NCBI RefSeq assembly: GCF_033807715.1
Contig: NC_084591.1
Span: forward strand, 44,572,368-44,636,367
Direction: 5' to 3'
Length of the DNA: 64,000 bases
Source of the DNA: Cololabis saira
Lineage: Eukaryota > Chordata > Actinopteri > Beloniformes > Belonidae
Positions 11,063-38,400 of this stretch are shown here, in pieces. Under the pieces are notes generated by a model. That model was not told where the DNA came from and searched no databases. It saw only the letters and a list, made by a program, of their open reading frames with translations. Each line of letters opens with the position of its first letter. The stretch's first letter is position 1. A program made the translations under genes and the position numbers.

Positions 11063-12720
11063 CCGTATTTTCGCGACCATAAGGCGCAACTTTTTTTTTT
11101 TTTTTTTTTTTTAAATGTGCCGGGCGCCTTAAGAAACGGTGCGCCGTGTCTATTACCTGAATTACGGTAATGTAAGGCCGGCCACCATGTGAATGGTAAA
11201 AAGAGAAGGGGGCGGGGGAAGCCCCGGTGAGTTGCGACGTGAATGAGACTCCACTGAGCTGATTAATGCGAAACAGATGATGAAAACGTTTAAGGATTTG
11301 CTTGATGTGTAAAGTGAAATAAAATACAATCAAACTAAGTTTTGCTTCCGCTCTATTTAAATAAGCACACTTGTTCTGCAGAGCTCGTGTGTTTTGCATG
11401 TCGGGAACCGAGGAAGCACCTGCCGTGGGTTTGCGGGTCCGATCGCCGGTTCCCCGGGGCAGATCCGGCTGAAATTCCAGTGCTCTTTCCCCGGGAGCCC
11501 CTACAACAGTGCAGGCGGGCTCCTCCGGTCCCGGCTGGTCGGAACCGTCCACGTTCCCCGGTTAAAGCAGCGGCTGGAGCAGCGCGGTGATCGGCGCTGC
11601 TGCAGCCGACTTCCTGGTTCCCCAAGCGGGGTCCGATGACCTGGTTCCCGGCCGCTTTGCGAGCAGAGATTTCAGGAGTCTGTCCCAGGTTGGATCAACT
11701 TCAACCTGCGAGATTTTCAGGCAAATCTGTCGGTTTGATCTCCGGTAACCAAGATGCAGAGGATGCGCTCAGGAGCCGCCAGGCTCCCGCCGCGGGTTTG
11801 CCGGGCCAGGGCGCACCATCCCCGGGGCAGATCCGGCCGAAATGCCGCTGGTCTTTCCCCGGGAGCCCCTGCTCCCATACAGGTGGATGGCTTCGGTGTC
11901 GGCCGGTCCGAACAGGTCACATTCCCGGTTAAAGCCGCTGTGACGCGCGCTGCTGCAACCCGACTTCCAGGTTCCCGAAGCTGGATCAGATCACATTCTC
12001 CTGGTTCCCACCCGCTTTAGGAGCAGGGATTTCAGGGGTCTGTCCCAGGTCGGATCAACTTCAACCTGCGAGATTTTCAGGCAAATCTGTCGGTTTGATC
12101 TCCGGTAACCAAGATGCAGAGGATGCGCTCAGGAGCCGCCAGGCTCCCGCCGCGGGTTTGCCGGGCCAGGGCGCACCATCCCCGGGGCAGATCCGGCCGA
12201 AATGCCGCTGGTCTTTCCCCGGGAGCCCCTGCTCCCATACAGGTGGATGGCTTCGGTCCCAGCCGGTCCGAACAGGTCACATTCCCGGTTAAAGCCGCTG
12301 TGACGCGCGCTGCTCCACCCCGCTGGGGAGAGACGGGCTCTGCGCGGTGGAGGATCCGCACAACGGGGTATGAAAAGTTTATTTACTGTTGTGCAGAAAG
12401 TGACTGACACCGAGGAAATTCGGACTGGCGCAGCTGAATTAGCGGAGCTCTTTAATGCAGAAACAGAGGTTTTGCTCCTGCTCTATTTTTTAAATAAGCG
12501 CTTGTGTGCTTGTGTGTGCGTTCTGCATGTGTGTGCGTTCTGCAGCGGGTGTGTGTGTTTTCCGGCCGGCGTGTTTTGCGGGACGCGTGTGTGCAGCTCT
12601 GCTCTGTAGACTGCGCCTTTTGGGTCGGTGCGCCATATGTATGTTTTAAATCTAAAAATGACACACAAAAATGAGGGTGCGCCTTTCCACACGGTGCGCC
12701 GAATGGTCGCGAAAATACGG
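11063..12720. mobile_element. TA-flanked DNA transposon, non-autonomous (innermost)
   Basis: Terminal inverted repeats CCGTATTTTCGCGACCAT match perfectly for 18 bp and then imperfectly (AAGGCGCA/TCGGCGCA). TA is duplicated at 11061-11062 and 12721-12722. Removing the element restores the LINE frame exactly (Q-S-N then K-F-Q-K-V-W), which proves the boundaries. No transposase is encoded; the interior is mainly a GC-rich tandem duplication. TA duplication fits a Tc1/mariner/pogo-type element. Confidence 0.85.
11590..12310. repeat. 360-bp tandem duplication inside the DNA element
   Basis: Lines 11641-11940 and 12001-12300 are nearly identical with an exact 360-bp offset. A third, more diverged partial copy precedes them from about 11430. 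Confidence 0.9.
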
Positions 12721-14143
12721 TAAGTTCCAGAAAGTGTGGGGACCTTTTCTAGAAGCATTCCAGACCCTGTGAACTATACTTCATATTTCTTTTGTATTCC
12801 TAGTGCAGGCTTTTGATGTTAGAATGACCTCATATTGTGATTAGTAATCTGGCAGTGACATGGGAGGGATTAGTTTGGTCTGAAGTTTGTTTTTGTTACT
12901 ATTTTATATTTTTTCATTTAATTGTTTTTTTATATTTTGTACACTGGTGTATGCTAAAATCAACATGCCCATGCCTAATCAAAATGTTTGTAATTGACAT
13001 TCAGCATTTCACCCTTTTTTTTTTTTTTTTTTACTTTGTGAAAATTTCAATAAAAAGATCTTGAATTAAAAAAAAGTTATTCTATGCAACTTCCTAGAGC
13101 TAGCAAGAATTTTGAAAGAGGCACCTCTAAGCCCCGCCCATTCGGTCCGAATGATACGGATTGGTCCAGGTCCAGGAAGGGAAAGAACCAATCAGATGCC
13201 TTCATTTTAAACCACGCCCCCCCGCCCTGTTGCATGCGCGCACTCGCTTCCAGCCCCCCGTGTCCACTTCCCACGGGTCCTCGGTTCGGTCCCGCTGTGT
13301 GTGACCGGGGAGCAGAGCGTCGGTCCGGGCTGCTGCTGCAGCAGCTCCTGCTGCAGCAGCAGCCCGCCGTGACACGAAGAGCCGCCGCAGCTCCGGCTCG
13401 GAAGCTGTATGGGGTCCGTGGGGATGTAGGCGTCTCCATCACGGCGAGAGCGCCGGTGCACGGCACCGCAGCGGCTGGCGGAGCGCTGCGCCAGCCGGGG
13501 ACGCGGCGGGAGCACACACACACACACACACGTAGCCACAGCTACGCCGTACGGTACGCCGTAGGCTACGGCGTAGCTGTGGCTTTAGAGCCTCCAGCGC
13601 ACCGCAGCGCTTCCGTGCCGTGCATCGGCGCTCTCCGGGATGGAGACGCCGGTGGGCAGGACGCACGTTTGGGTGGGCACAGGCCCCCCCTGCCCCCCCT
13701 AAAACTGGCCTCGCTTACAGGTGAATGAGACATGGAAGTTATGAATGAGACATGGGGTAGTTTTGTTGAAAATGTGCTGTCCAAAATGTTTAATAATCAT
13801 ATGCGCGTTCGTGTTTGTGGGGGCGTGGCTTTGGACGGAGCGCTCGTGGGTGGGGGCGGGGCTTAGAGGAAGCGCCACTTTCAAATCTTGCTAGCTCTAG
13901 GAAGTTGCATAGAATAACTTTAAGATTAAGATTCCCAGAATATTCTACTTTTTTGAGATAGGATATTTGAGTTTTCTTAAACTGTAAGCCATGATCAGCA
14001 ATATTAAAATAATAAAAGGCTTGCAATATTTCAGTTGATTTGTAATGAATCCAGAATGTATGACATTTTTGCATTAGAGAAAATAAAGGATTTTATCACA
14101 ATATTGAATATTGAATATTCTAATTTTCTGAGACAGTCCTGTA

Positions 14144-14427
14144 CTGTTTAGTGTGGCATTTTGGATGCAGCGTATTTTTCCAGATGCACGTGAACGCATC
14201 GTGAAGCTCCCCCCACTTCCGGTGCAGACCGCTATCTGGGTCCGTTATGCACATATTACTGCACATCCTGCAGCTCCTGCAAGCTGCTGCACCACAGTCC
14301 TGGTCCTGAACCTGGTCCTGGTCCTGGTCCTGGTCCTGGTCCTGAATCCCCGCCTGCTCCGAGGCGACATGCCCGGCCGCAGGTAGCCGCCCCCCCCCGG
14401 GTCTGCTGGGCCTGCTCCACCGGGCCG
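14144..14427 (+). promoter_or_regulatory. Ceramide kinase promoter / 5' UTR
   Basis: This is the only non-repeat DNA between the transposon nest and the cerk start. It has an ETS-like ACTTCCGG at 14213-14220, no clear TATA box, and a (CCTGGT)n run at 14297-14346 that probably lies in the 5' UTR. The ATG context is GCCGATGG. Confidence 0.45.
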
Positions 14428-31740
<17,313 letters not shown>

Positions 31741-31799
31741 GCCCCGCCCCCACCGGTCCACGTCGCCGGCACCGCGGCTGCAGCCGCCGTCACCCGGAG

Positions 31800-32030
31800 A
31801 CTGGTCACCCTGAGACTCGTCGGAGCTCGGACTCAGAAACTGCTTTTTAGGTCAAGAACGATGGATCCTTCCTGTCTAGACAGGAAGTGACGTCACTATA
31901 TGTCTGGTCCCCCGGAGACTGGTCACCCGGAGACTGGTCGGAGCTCGGACTCAGAAACTGCTTTTTAGGTCAAGAACGATGGATCCTTCCTGTCCAGACA
32001 GGAAGTGATGTCACTATATGTAGAACAGCT
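31800..32030. repeat. 118-bp tandem duplication downstream of cerk
   Basis: Two copies with an exact 118-bp offset (GGAGCTCGG at 31822 and 31940), presumably in the cerk 3' UTR. Each contains a palindrome based on CTTCCTGTCTAGACAGGAAG (31868-31887, perfect in the first copy). The first copy also has a TGACGTCA site at 31888-31895. Confidence 0.85.
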
Positions 32031-32567
32031 CTGAACGTGTTTCCATCCTGAAAACCAGCAGAAGATCCACAAGTGACAAACCCACTGGGAGGCTCCCCGG
32101 GTTCCCGGGACCGGTTCCTGGTTCCTGGTCCACCTGAGATCAACTCCAGTCCTGAATCCTTCAGAGAGACTTGAACTTTCCTGCCGCGTGTAGCTTCAGG
32201 ACCAGGTTTCAGCGGTTCCCCCGGATCTTTCTGGTTCAGGTCTCGTGGGTTCCCCGGACCTTCCTGGTTCAGGAGGCCTGCCGCTCCTCCCAGGACCAGG
32301 TGAGCAGAGCTAATCTGGATCCCAGACCAGACCGGTTCCTGCAGCATCTTCAAGCCGTCAGACGGTTTTCAGACAATCCTGAATCTGTCGTAGCTCCTTG
32401 TTTCCATGGAGACCTCGGTGGTCTTCAGCTCCCACACACCGATGTTGTTCCTCCTCCGGACCAGCAGCTCCAGCACCGGGGACCAGCAGACCCTTTTAAA
32501 GTTTCAGGTTCCTTTCTGCAGTCCAGCTGGACTCGGACCGGAGGGAACCGGTGGCACGTGACGGGGC

Positions 32568-32665
32568 AGGCAGCGACCAATCAGCTTCTACTGACGGGGC
32601 AGGCACCGACCAATCAGCTTCTACTGACGGGGCAGGCACCGACCAATCAGCTTCTAGGGGCGGGG
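32568..32665. repeat. 31-bp tandem repeat with CCAAT motifs
   Basis: About three copies of ACGGGGCAGGCACCGACCAA plus TCAGCTTCTACTG, each with a CCAAT motif. Confidence 0.85.
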
Positions 32666-32734
32666 CTCCAAGGCACCGACCAGTCTGGCATCTGTGTTTG
32701 TAGCAGACATTTTTGATTTGAGAGTGTCATCAGT

Positions 32735-33345
32735 GTTGTCACGCCGCTGTCCTTCCTAGCTCCGCCCCCTCACGCCGCTGCCCTTCCTAGCTCCGCCCCC
32801 TCACACCACTGTCCTTCCTAGCTCCGCCCCCTCACGCCGCTGCCCTTCCTAGCTCCGCCCCCCCACGTGCCACTGTCCTTCCTAGCTCCGCCCCCTCACG
32901 CCGCTGCCCTTCCTAGCTCCGCCCCCCCACGTGCCGCTGTCCTTCCTAGCTCCGGCCCCTCACACCACTGTCCTTCCTAGCTCCGCCCCCCCACGTGCCG
33001 CTGTCCTTCCTAGCTCCGCCCCCTCACGCCACTGCCCTTCCTAGCTCCGCCCCCTCACGCCACTGCCCTTCCTAGCTCCGCCCCCTCACGCTGCTGTCCT
33101 TCCTAGCTCCGCCCCCTCACGCCGCTGCCCTTCCTAGCTCCGCCCCCTCACGCCGCTGTCCTTCCTAGCTCCGCCCCCTCACGCCGCTGCCCTTCCTAGC
33201 TCCGCCCCCTCACGCCGCTGTCCTTCCTAGCTCCGCCCCCTCACGCCGCTGCCCTTCCTAGCTCCGCCCCCTCACGCCGCTGTCCTTCCTAGCTCCGCCC
33301 CCTCACGCCGCTGTCCTTCCTAGCTCCGCCCCCTCACGCCAAACG
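32735..33345. repeat. ~31-bp minisatellite, about 20 copies
   Basis: Units alternate CACGCCGCTGTCCTTCCTAG and CACGCCGCTGCCCTTCCTAG, each followed by CTCCGCCCCCT. The array lies between the cerk stop codon and the first good plus-strand AATAAA (33975-33980), so it may be in the cerk 3' UTR. Confidence 0.95.
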
Positions 33346-33517
33346 CCACTTCTGCTTCACGACAGGTTCTGACCAGGTCTGAGACCCAGGATTCAGTCCT
33401 CACTTGTCCTCCAGCTTCTCCTCGTGGTCCAGTTCACAGTTGCCGTGGCGACTGAAGGCCACACCAGCATCTCCTGTGGCACCAGGAAACCCCCAGCCAG
33501 GTGAAAGGAACCAAACA

Positions 33518-33895
33518 TCAGTTCCCTGGTTCCTGCAGGACGTCGGGGAACCTTCTGGTGTCGCTGAGAACAGACTTCAAACTGTTGAGTGAAAGAAGAT
33601 CCACCAGTTCCTCAACTGCCTCAGACTCCATGAAGACAATCAGCAGGAAGCTGCAGGACCATCGCTGATGGAGCTGTGGACGCAGGTTCTCCAGGTTCTC
33701 AACGTTCGTCTCGTAACCAAAAATCTGCTGTTGAACTTTCAGAAACGTCGGACTGAGCTGCAGCTTTTTATTTGTTAGTAATGAATCATATTTATTGTAA
33801 ACGGGTAAATCTCCAGGTAAAAGTGTAGAAGTCTTCGTTGTTCCATCTTCTTCAGGTCCAGAGTGATTCTCGTTCCTGACGACGTCAGCTTTCAT
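33518..33895 (-). CDS. Hypothetical 125-codon ORF
   Basis: A minus-strand frame with protein-like composition (LSPTFLKVQQQIFGYE, MESEAVEELVDLLSL) but no recognised domain, no upstream exons found and no clear promoter. It lies antisense to the presumed cerk 3' UTR. It may be a chance ORF or a remnant exon. Confidence 0.2.
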   Translation of the reverse strand: MKADVVRNENHSGPEEDGTTKTSTLLPGDLPVYNKYDSLLTNKKLQLSPTFLKVQQQIFGYETNVENLENLRPQLHQRWSCSFLLIVFMESEAVEELVDLLSLNSLKSVLSDTRRFPDVLQEPGN

Positions 33896-33974
33896 GTCTG
33901 AACCGTTTCACTCTTGTTCTCCGACTCCGAGAATTCGGATTGGTCCGATTCTGCTGTAGCGTCACTTTTTCAGA

Positions 33975-33980
33975 AATAAA
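33975..33980 (+). terminator. Candidate cerk poly(A) signal
   Basis: AATAAA, the first well-placed canonical signal found downstream of the cerk stop codon. Using it implies a ~2.2-kb 3' UTR that includes the tandem arrays. Confidence 0.35.
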
Positions 33981-34017
33981 ACCTTTTCAGCACTTTCCAT
34001 TCTGTCATTGGTCCCAG

Positions 34018-34188
34018 GCCCTGCAGGGTGTTTCTGTGTGGAGTTTGCATGTTCTCCCCGTGCTTGGGTTTTCTCCGGGTACTCCAGCTTCCTCCCACAG
34101 TCCAAAAACATGAATGCTAGGTTAATTGATGAAAGGATAAAGCGGGTATAGATAATGGATGGATGGATGGATGGATGGATGGATGGTG
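34018..34188 (-). repeat. Common fish interspersed repeat with (GGAT)n tail
   Basis: Contains the widely repeated phrases GTGTGGAGTTTGCATGTTCT and GGGTTTTCTCCGGGTACTCC and ends in a GGAT/TGGA tandem run at 34158-34188. I do not assign a family name. Confidence 0.6.
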
Positions 34189-34339
34189 ACACGATCTGGA
34201 TCTACAACCAAGGTGTGTTAAAAACCACTCTTCTAAGGCTGGGGCTGTTGCTATATTGAACAAAATAGCCAGAACATATGTATACATATTCATAATGTAA
34301 ATATAAATATTACTAAGAATACTATAGAAATATTGATTT

Positions 34340-34510
34340 AATATAAATACCATGGTTGGAGCAGCGATGGAGAAGGCTCTGTCACCCCAGGTCCGGTGCT
34401 TGGTTCTGACTGGAAGGGACAGGAGGTTGGCGTTAGAGGAGCGGAGGCTGCGGGAGGGAGTGTGGCGGTGGAGCAGGTCCATTTTCAAAATCTGTTGAGA
34501 ATTGAGCAAG
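34340..34510 (-). mobile_element. L2-type LINE C-terminal fragment
   Basis: The minus strand reads LLHRHTPSRSLRSSNANLLS then RTWGDRAFSIAAPT, the conserved L2 C-terminal block. A longer version is at 56650-57095. Confidence 0.7.
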
Positions 34511-34628
34511 TTAAGGTTGTTTAAGCAGTACATGCACCATTAAACACAATGTTATGAGTGAGCGAGCTCTCCTGTGGCAAGATGGCCGCCGTGTGACGAC
34601 GTCGCTCTGCATTGGCAGCAGCACAGGC

Positions 34629-35040
34629 TGTCACTACCTGATGTGAGTCCCTACCGGATTTGAGTCACACATGCGCAGTTGCGTCCAACAACAGGGAATG
34701 TTATGCTATATAAGGGTATTGATGCAAAAAATATTTATATTATTTTTAGCAAGCATAGCTAAGCATGACAGCCAAATTACCTTTCAAGATGTAATTACTC
34801 ATAGAACCAGTAATCTTCCATTTGTCAGCTTTTCCCAAACTGGGATGAAAACTTTCCGGATTCCATGTAGGCATGAGCTGATGGAAAACATTAAAGTCGC
34901 TCATTTTAATCAATAATCGGGTAATGACAACACTCTCTACTTCTCCACTGACTGACTGATTTCCTGCTGAAATGCAAATGTTGGATGCGACTGCGCATGT
35001 GTGACTCAAATCGGGTAGGGACTCACATCAGGTAGTGACA
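34629..35040. mobile_element. MITE with ~62-bp terminal inverted repeats
   Basis: The left arm TGTCACTACCTGATGTGAGT onward is mirrored at the right end for about 62 bp with three mismatches, including ACACATGCGCAG. CAGGC abuts both ends (34624-34628 and 35041-35045). No ORF. Confidence 0.8.
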
Positions 35041-35217
35041 CAGGCGAGTCATCTAGCCTATGCCTGGCCCTAATACTCTTCCATACTGTATGCCTGCAGT
35101 TTTTCAATAAAGTTTGAAAAAATAAATAAATCTCAGCGCCCCCAGGTGGCTGGAGGCCGAATTACATCACAAATACCTTGAAAGCAACACATAGATACGC
35201 AGGAAGCCAGTTAAATG

Positions 35218-35223
35218 TTTATT
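35218..35223 (-). terminator. Poly(A) signal of dynlrb
   Basis: AATAAA on the minus strand, 194 bp downstream of the dynlrb stop codon. Confidence 0.55.
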
Positions 35224-35416
35224 AACAGGAAACAGCTACAATCCAAGAAAACCAACAATTTCAACAACTTTAAAACTACTTTTTCTTTCTTTTTAATGAG
35301 CCGACGCAGCGGCTAACGCTAACCCTTCAGTTGCTGGAAATATAAACATTAACAGTCAGAATGTGTTGAACATGACAGGAACTTTAGTCGGAGCAACCAG
35401 TTCAGCTCATTAATTT

Positions 35417-38400
35417 TCAGTCCGTGGATTTCTGGATGACGATCATGGTGAAGTCTTTAACTGTGGAGGAGGGGACGGAGACACGTTTATGAAATACAGG
35501 AACACATGTGATGGAGACACCCTGGAGGAAGTGGACACCAGTGTTGTGATGAACCAGTTCAAATGAACGCGTTCATTTCTCTGAGAACGTTGAACTGAAC
35601 GCAACATATTTGCAAATAAAGAACTTGAACTTGTTCATTCTGCAGATCAGGAACTGGAATCTGATCTGTTGAGATTATGTGAGTTTCAGCTTCACTGTTT
35701 ACGTCCAATTATTACGGAATACATTTCTACGGAAGAGTATCAGGTCCATGCAGGAGAGAAAATATTTGAGAGGGGAAGATTTTTTTTCATTGTGCACTTC
35801 GAGAAAAAAGTCAAAATGTCAAAAAAAGTAGAAATTTCGTGAATAAAGGCAAGGCAAGTTTATTTATATAGCACAATTCAACACAAGGTAATTCAAAGTC
35901 CTTTACATCAACATTAAAAGCAGCAAGACATAATTAGACAGTAAATAACAAATAAGATTGAAAAATTTTTGAATAAGATGATAAGAAAAGAAGTAAAATA
36001 ATAAAAAGCACAAGTTGTTAAAAATAAGGGCAGTAGAGTCCAGTAGGTAAGTTTAATTTAAGAGTAGCTTGAGTAAACAGTAATGTTTTTAACCCTGATT
36101 TAAAGGATCTACAGTTGGAGCAGACCTCAGGTCTACAGGAAGTTTGTTCCACCGGTGAGGAGCAGAATAACTGAACGCTGCCTCACCTTGCTTGGTTCTG
36201 GTTCTGGAACCACAACAAACCAGATCCAGATGAATCTCAGGGGTCTGGGAGCTTCATAGGAACTAACAGATCCAGATGAAGCTCAGGGGTCTGGGAGCTT
36301 CATAGGAACTAACAGATCCAGATGAACCTCAGGGGTCTGGGAGCTTCATAAGGAACTAACAGATCCAGCATGGATTTTGGTCCAAGACCATTCAGTGCTT
36401 TGTAGACCAGCAGTAAGATTTTAAACTCTATCCTTTGACTCACTGGAAGCCAGTGTAGTGATTTCATGACCGGTGTAATATGGTCCAGTTTCCTGGTGTA
36501 ATATGGTCCAGTTTCCTGGTGTAATATGGTCCAGTTTCCTGGTGTAATATGGTCCAGTTTCCTGGTGTAATGTGGTCCAGTTTCCTGGTGTAATGTGGTC
36601 CAGTTTCCTGGTGTAATATGGTCCAGTTTCCTGGTGTAATATGGTCCAGTTTCCTGGTGTAATATGGTCCAGTTTCCTGGTGTAATATGGTCCAGTTTCC
36701 TGGTGTTTGTAAGGACTCTGGCGGCAGCGTTCTGGATCAGCTGCAGCTGCCTGATAGATTTCTTGTTAAGGCCTGTAAAGATGCCATTGCAATAATCCAA
36801 CCTACTGAAAATGAATGCATGAATAAGTTTTTCCATGTCTTGTTTGGACAGAATCCCCTTAATTCTAGCAATGTTTTTTAGGTGGTAATACGCAGATTTA
36901 GTGATAAACTTTAGATGGCTGTTGAAGTTCAGGTCTGAGTCAATAATTACACCAAGATTTCTGGCTTGATTTGTAGCTGTCAATGACATGGAGCCAAGGT
37001 GAGCGCTGATCTTTTCCCTTTCATTTTTAGGGCCAAAAATTATCACCTCTGTCTTTTCTGCATTTAGCTGGAGAAAATTCTGGCACATCCACTCATTGAT
37101 TTGGTGAATACAGTTACTCAATGAGAGTAGGGGACTGTAGTCATGTGGTGATACTGAAATATAGAGCTGTGTGTCATCGGCATAAGTATGGTAGGAAATG
37201 TTGTGATGTTCCATAATCTGAGCTAGGGGTAACATATAGATGTTGAATAGAAGCGGTCCGAGAATGGACCCTTGAGGAACCCCACATGTGATCTTGGTTC
37301 TCTTAGACTCATGGTTTCCTATTGACACAAAGAAGGCCCTATCATTCAAGTCAGATTTAAACCATTGAAGCACAGTGCCGTTAAGTCCCACCCACTTTTC
37401 CAGTCTGCTGAGAAGAATGTTATGATCAACTGTGTCGAATGCAGCACTGAGATCCAATAATACCAGAACAGAGGATTTACCTGCATCATTATTCAGATGA
37501 ATATCATTTAAGACTTTGATGAGTACAGTCTCAGTGCTGTGGTGTGGCCGAAATCCAGACTGAAAGGCGTTTAAAAGGTTGTTTTGCATCATAAAAGCAT
37601 GGATTTGCTGGAAAACGACCCTTTTCAATGATTTTCCCCAAAAATGGCAGATTTGATATTGGCCTATAGTTACTAAGTGTTGTAGCATCCAGATTAGATT
37701 TTTTTTAGAAGAGGTTTTATTACTGCAGTTTTCAAGGCATGGGGAAACTGGCCTGTTTGAAGAGAAGTATTTATTATCTGCAATACATCCGGCGCTATGC
37801 AGTTAAAAACTGTTTAAAAAAGGTTTGAAGGCAGAATATCAAGACAGCATGTTGTGGGCTTTAATTTTGAAACTGTTTCTGTTAGGGTTTTGTAATTTAA
37901 AACACTGAACTGTCCCAGCTTTACTAGAGGATGGGAAGGCCAGAGTGTTATCATTCCTGAGGTGGAGCACATTGCTTGTCTTATCTGTAATGTTTTGTTT
38001 GTGAAAAAGTCAGCAAAGTCATTACAGGCCTTTTTTGACAGCTGTTCAGGGGGGATCGAGGCTGTGGGGTTTGTCAGTCTTTCTACCACAGAAAACAATG
38101 CGCGAGTATTATTACTGTTTCTATCGATAATCTCTGAAAAATATGATTGCCTTGCATTCTTCAGTTTCTGGTTATAGTTGCGAAGACTCTCTTTATAAAT
38201 GTTGTAATATACCTGAAGTTTGTTTTTGCGCCACTTGCGTTCTGCTTGTCTACATATCCTTCTCTGTTCTTTAACCAGTGTGGCGTTTCTCCAGGGTGAC
38301 TTTTTCCTCCCGGACAGAACTTTGGTCTTAATTGGGGCGATAGAATCAATAACAGCCATAACATTGGAACTGAAACTGTTAACAAAGTCATCAACTAGAA

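Larger units (their letters stand above)
10076..13074 (+). mobile_element. L1-like (Swimmer-type) LINE, 5'-truncated (third level)
   Basis: Flanked by a 14-bp target-site duplication AGTTATTCTATGCA (10062-10075 and 13075-13088), with a 3' A-rich tail. Frames at 10230-10445, 10440-10731 and 10700-10830 encode the C-terminal part of an L1-like ORF2, including a CARHCLIQFKVVHRAH block and a zf-RVT-like segment (CVRC then HMYWS). The frames are broken by frameshifts. The coding end (KFQKVWGPF...) resumes at 12721 after a DNA element inserted at 11063. Confidence 0.8.
10062..13919. mobile_element. TTAA-flanked element (second level of nest)
   Basis: It begins AGTTATTCTATGCA and ends with the inverted copy TGCATAGAATAACT, flanked by TTAA at 10058-10061 and 13920-13923. 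A LINE inserted after the first 14 bp splits it, so most of its body is 13089-13919. The inverted ends extend through ACTTCCTAGAGCTAGCAAG. A TTAA target suggests a piggyBac- or Kolobok-like non-autonomous element. Its body is related to the element at 19101-20092. Confidence 0.75.
9899..14141. mobile_element. Foldback MITE (outermost of a four-level nest)
   Basis: The ends CAGGACTGTCTCAGAAAA and its complement TTTTCTGAGACAGTCCTG are flanked by TA on both sides (9897-9898 and 14142-14143). About 160 bp on each side are long inverted arms sharing the blocks CAACTGAAATATTGCAAGCC and TATTGCTGATTATGG. A TTAA-flanked element is inserted near the centre. TA flanks suggest a Tc1/mariner-type non-autonomous element. 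The right end lies 285 bp upstream of the cerk start codon. Confidence 0.8.

Noticed and set aside
13084..13728. 214-codon ORF upstream of cerk
   Set aside because: It lies wholly inside the TTAA-type element and is GC-rich low-complexity sequence without recognisable protein features.
36309..37688. 459-codon ORF as a host gene
   Set aside because: It is the RT of an L2 element with target-site duplication; a frameshift and stop separate it from its upstream part.
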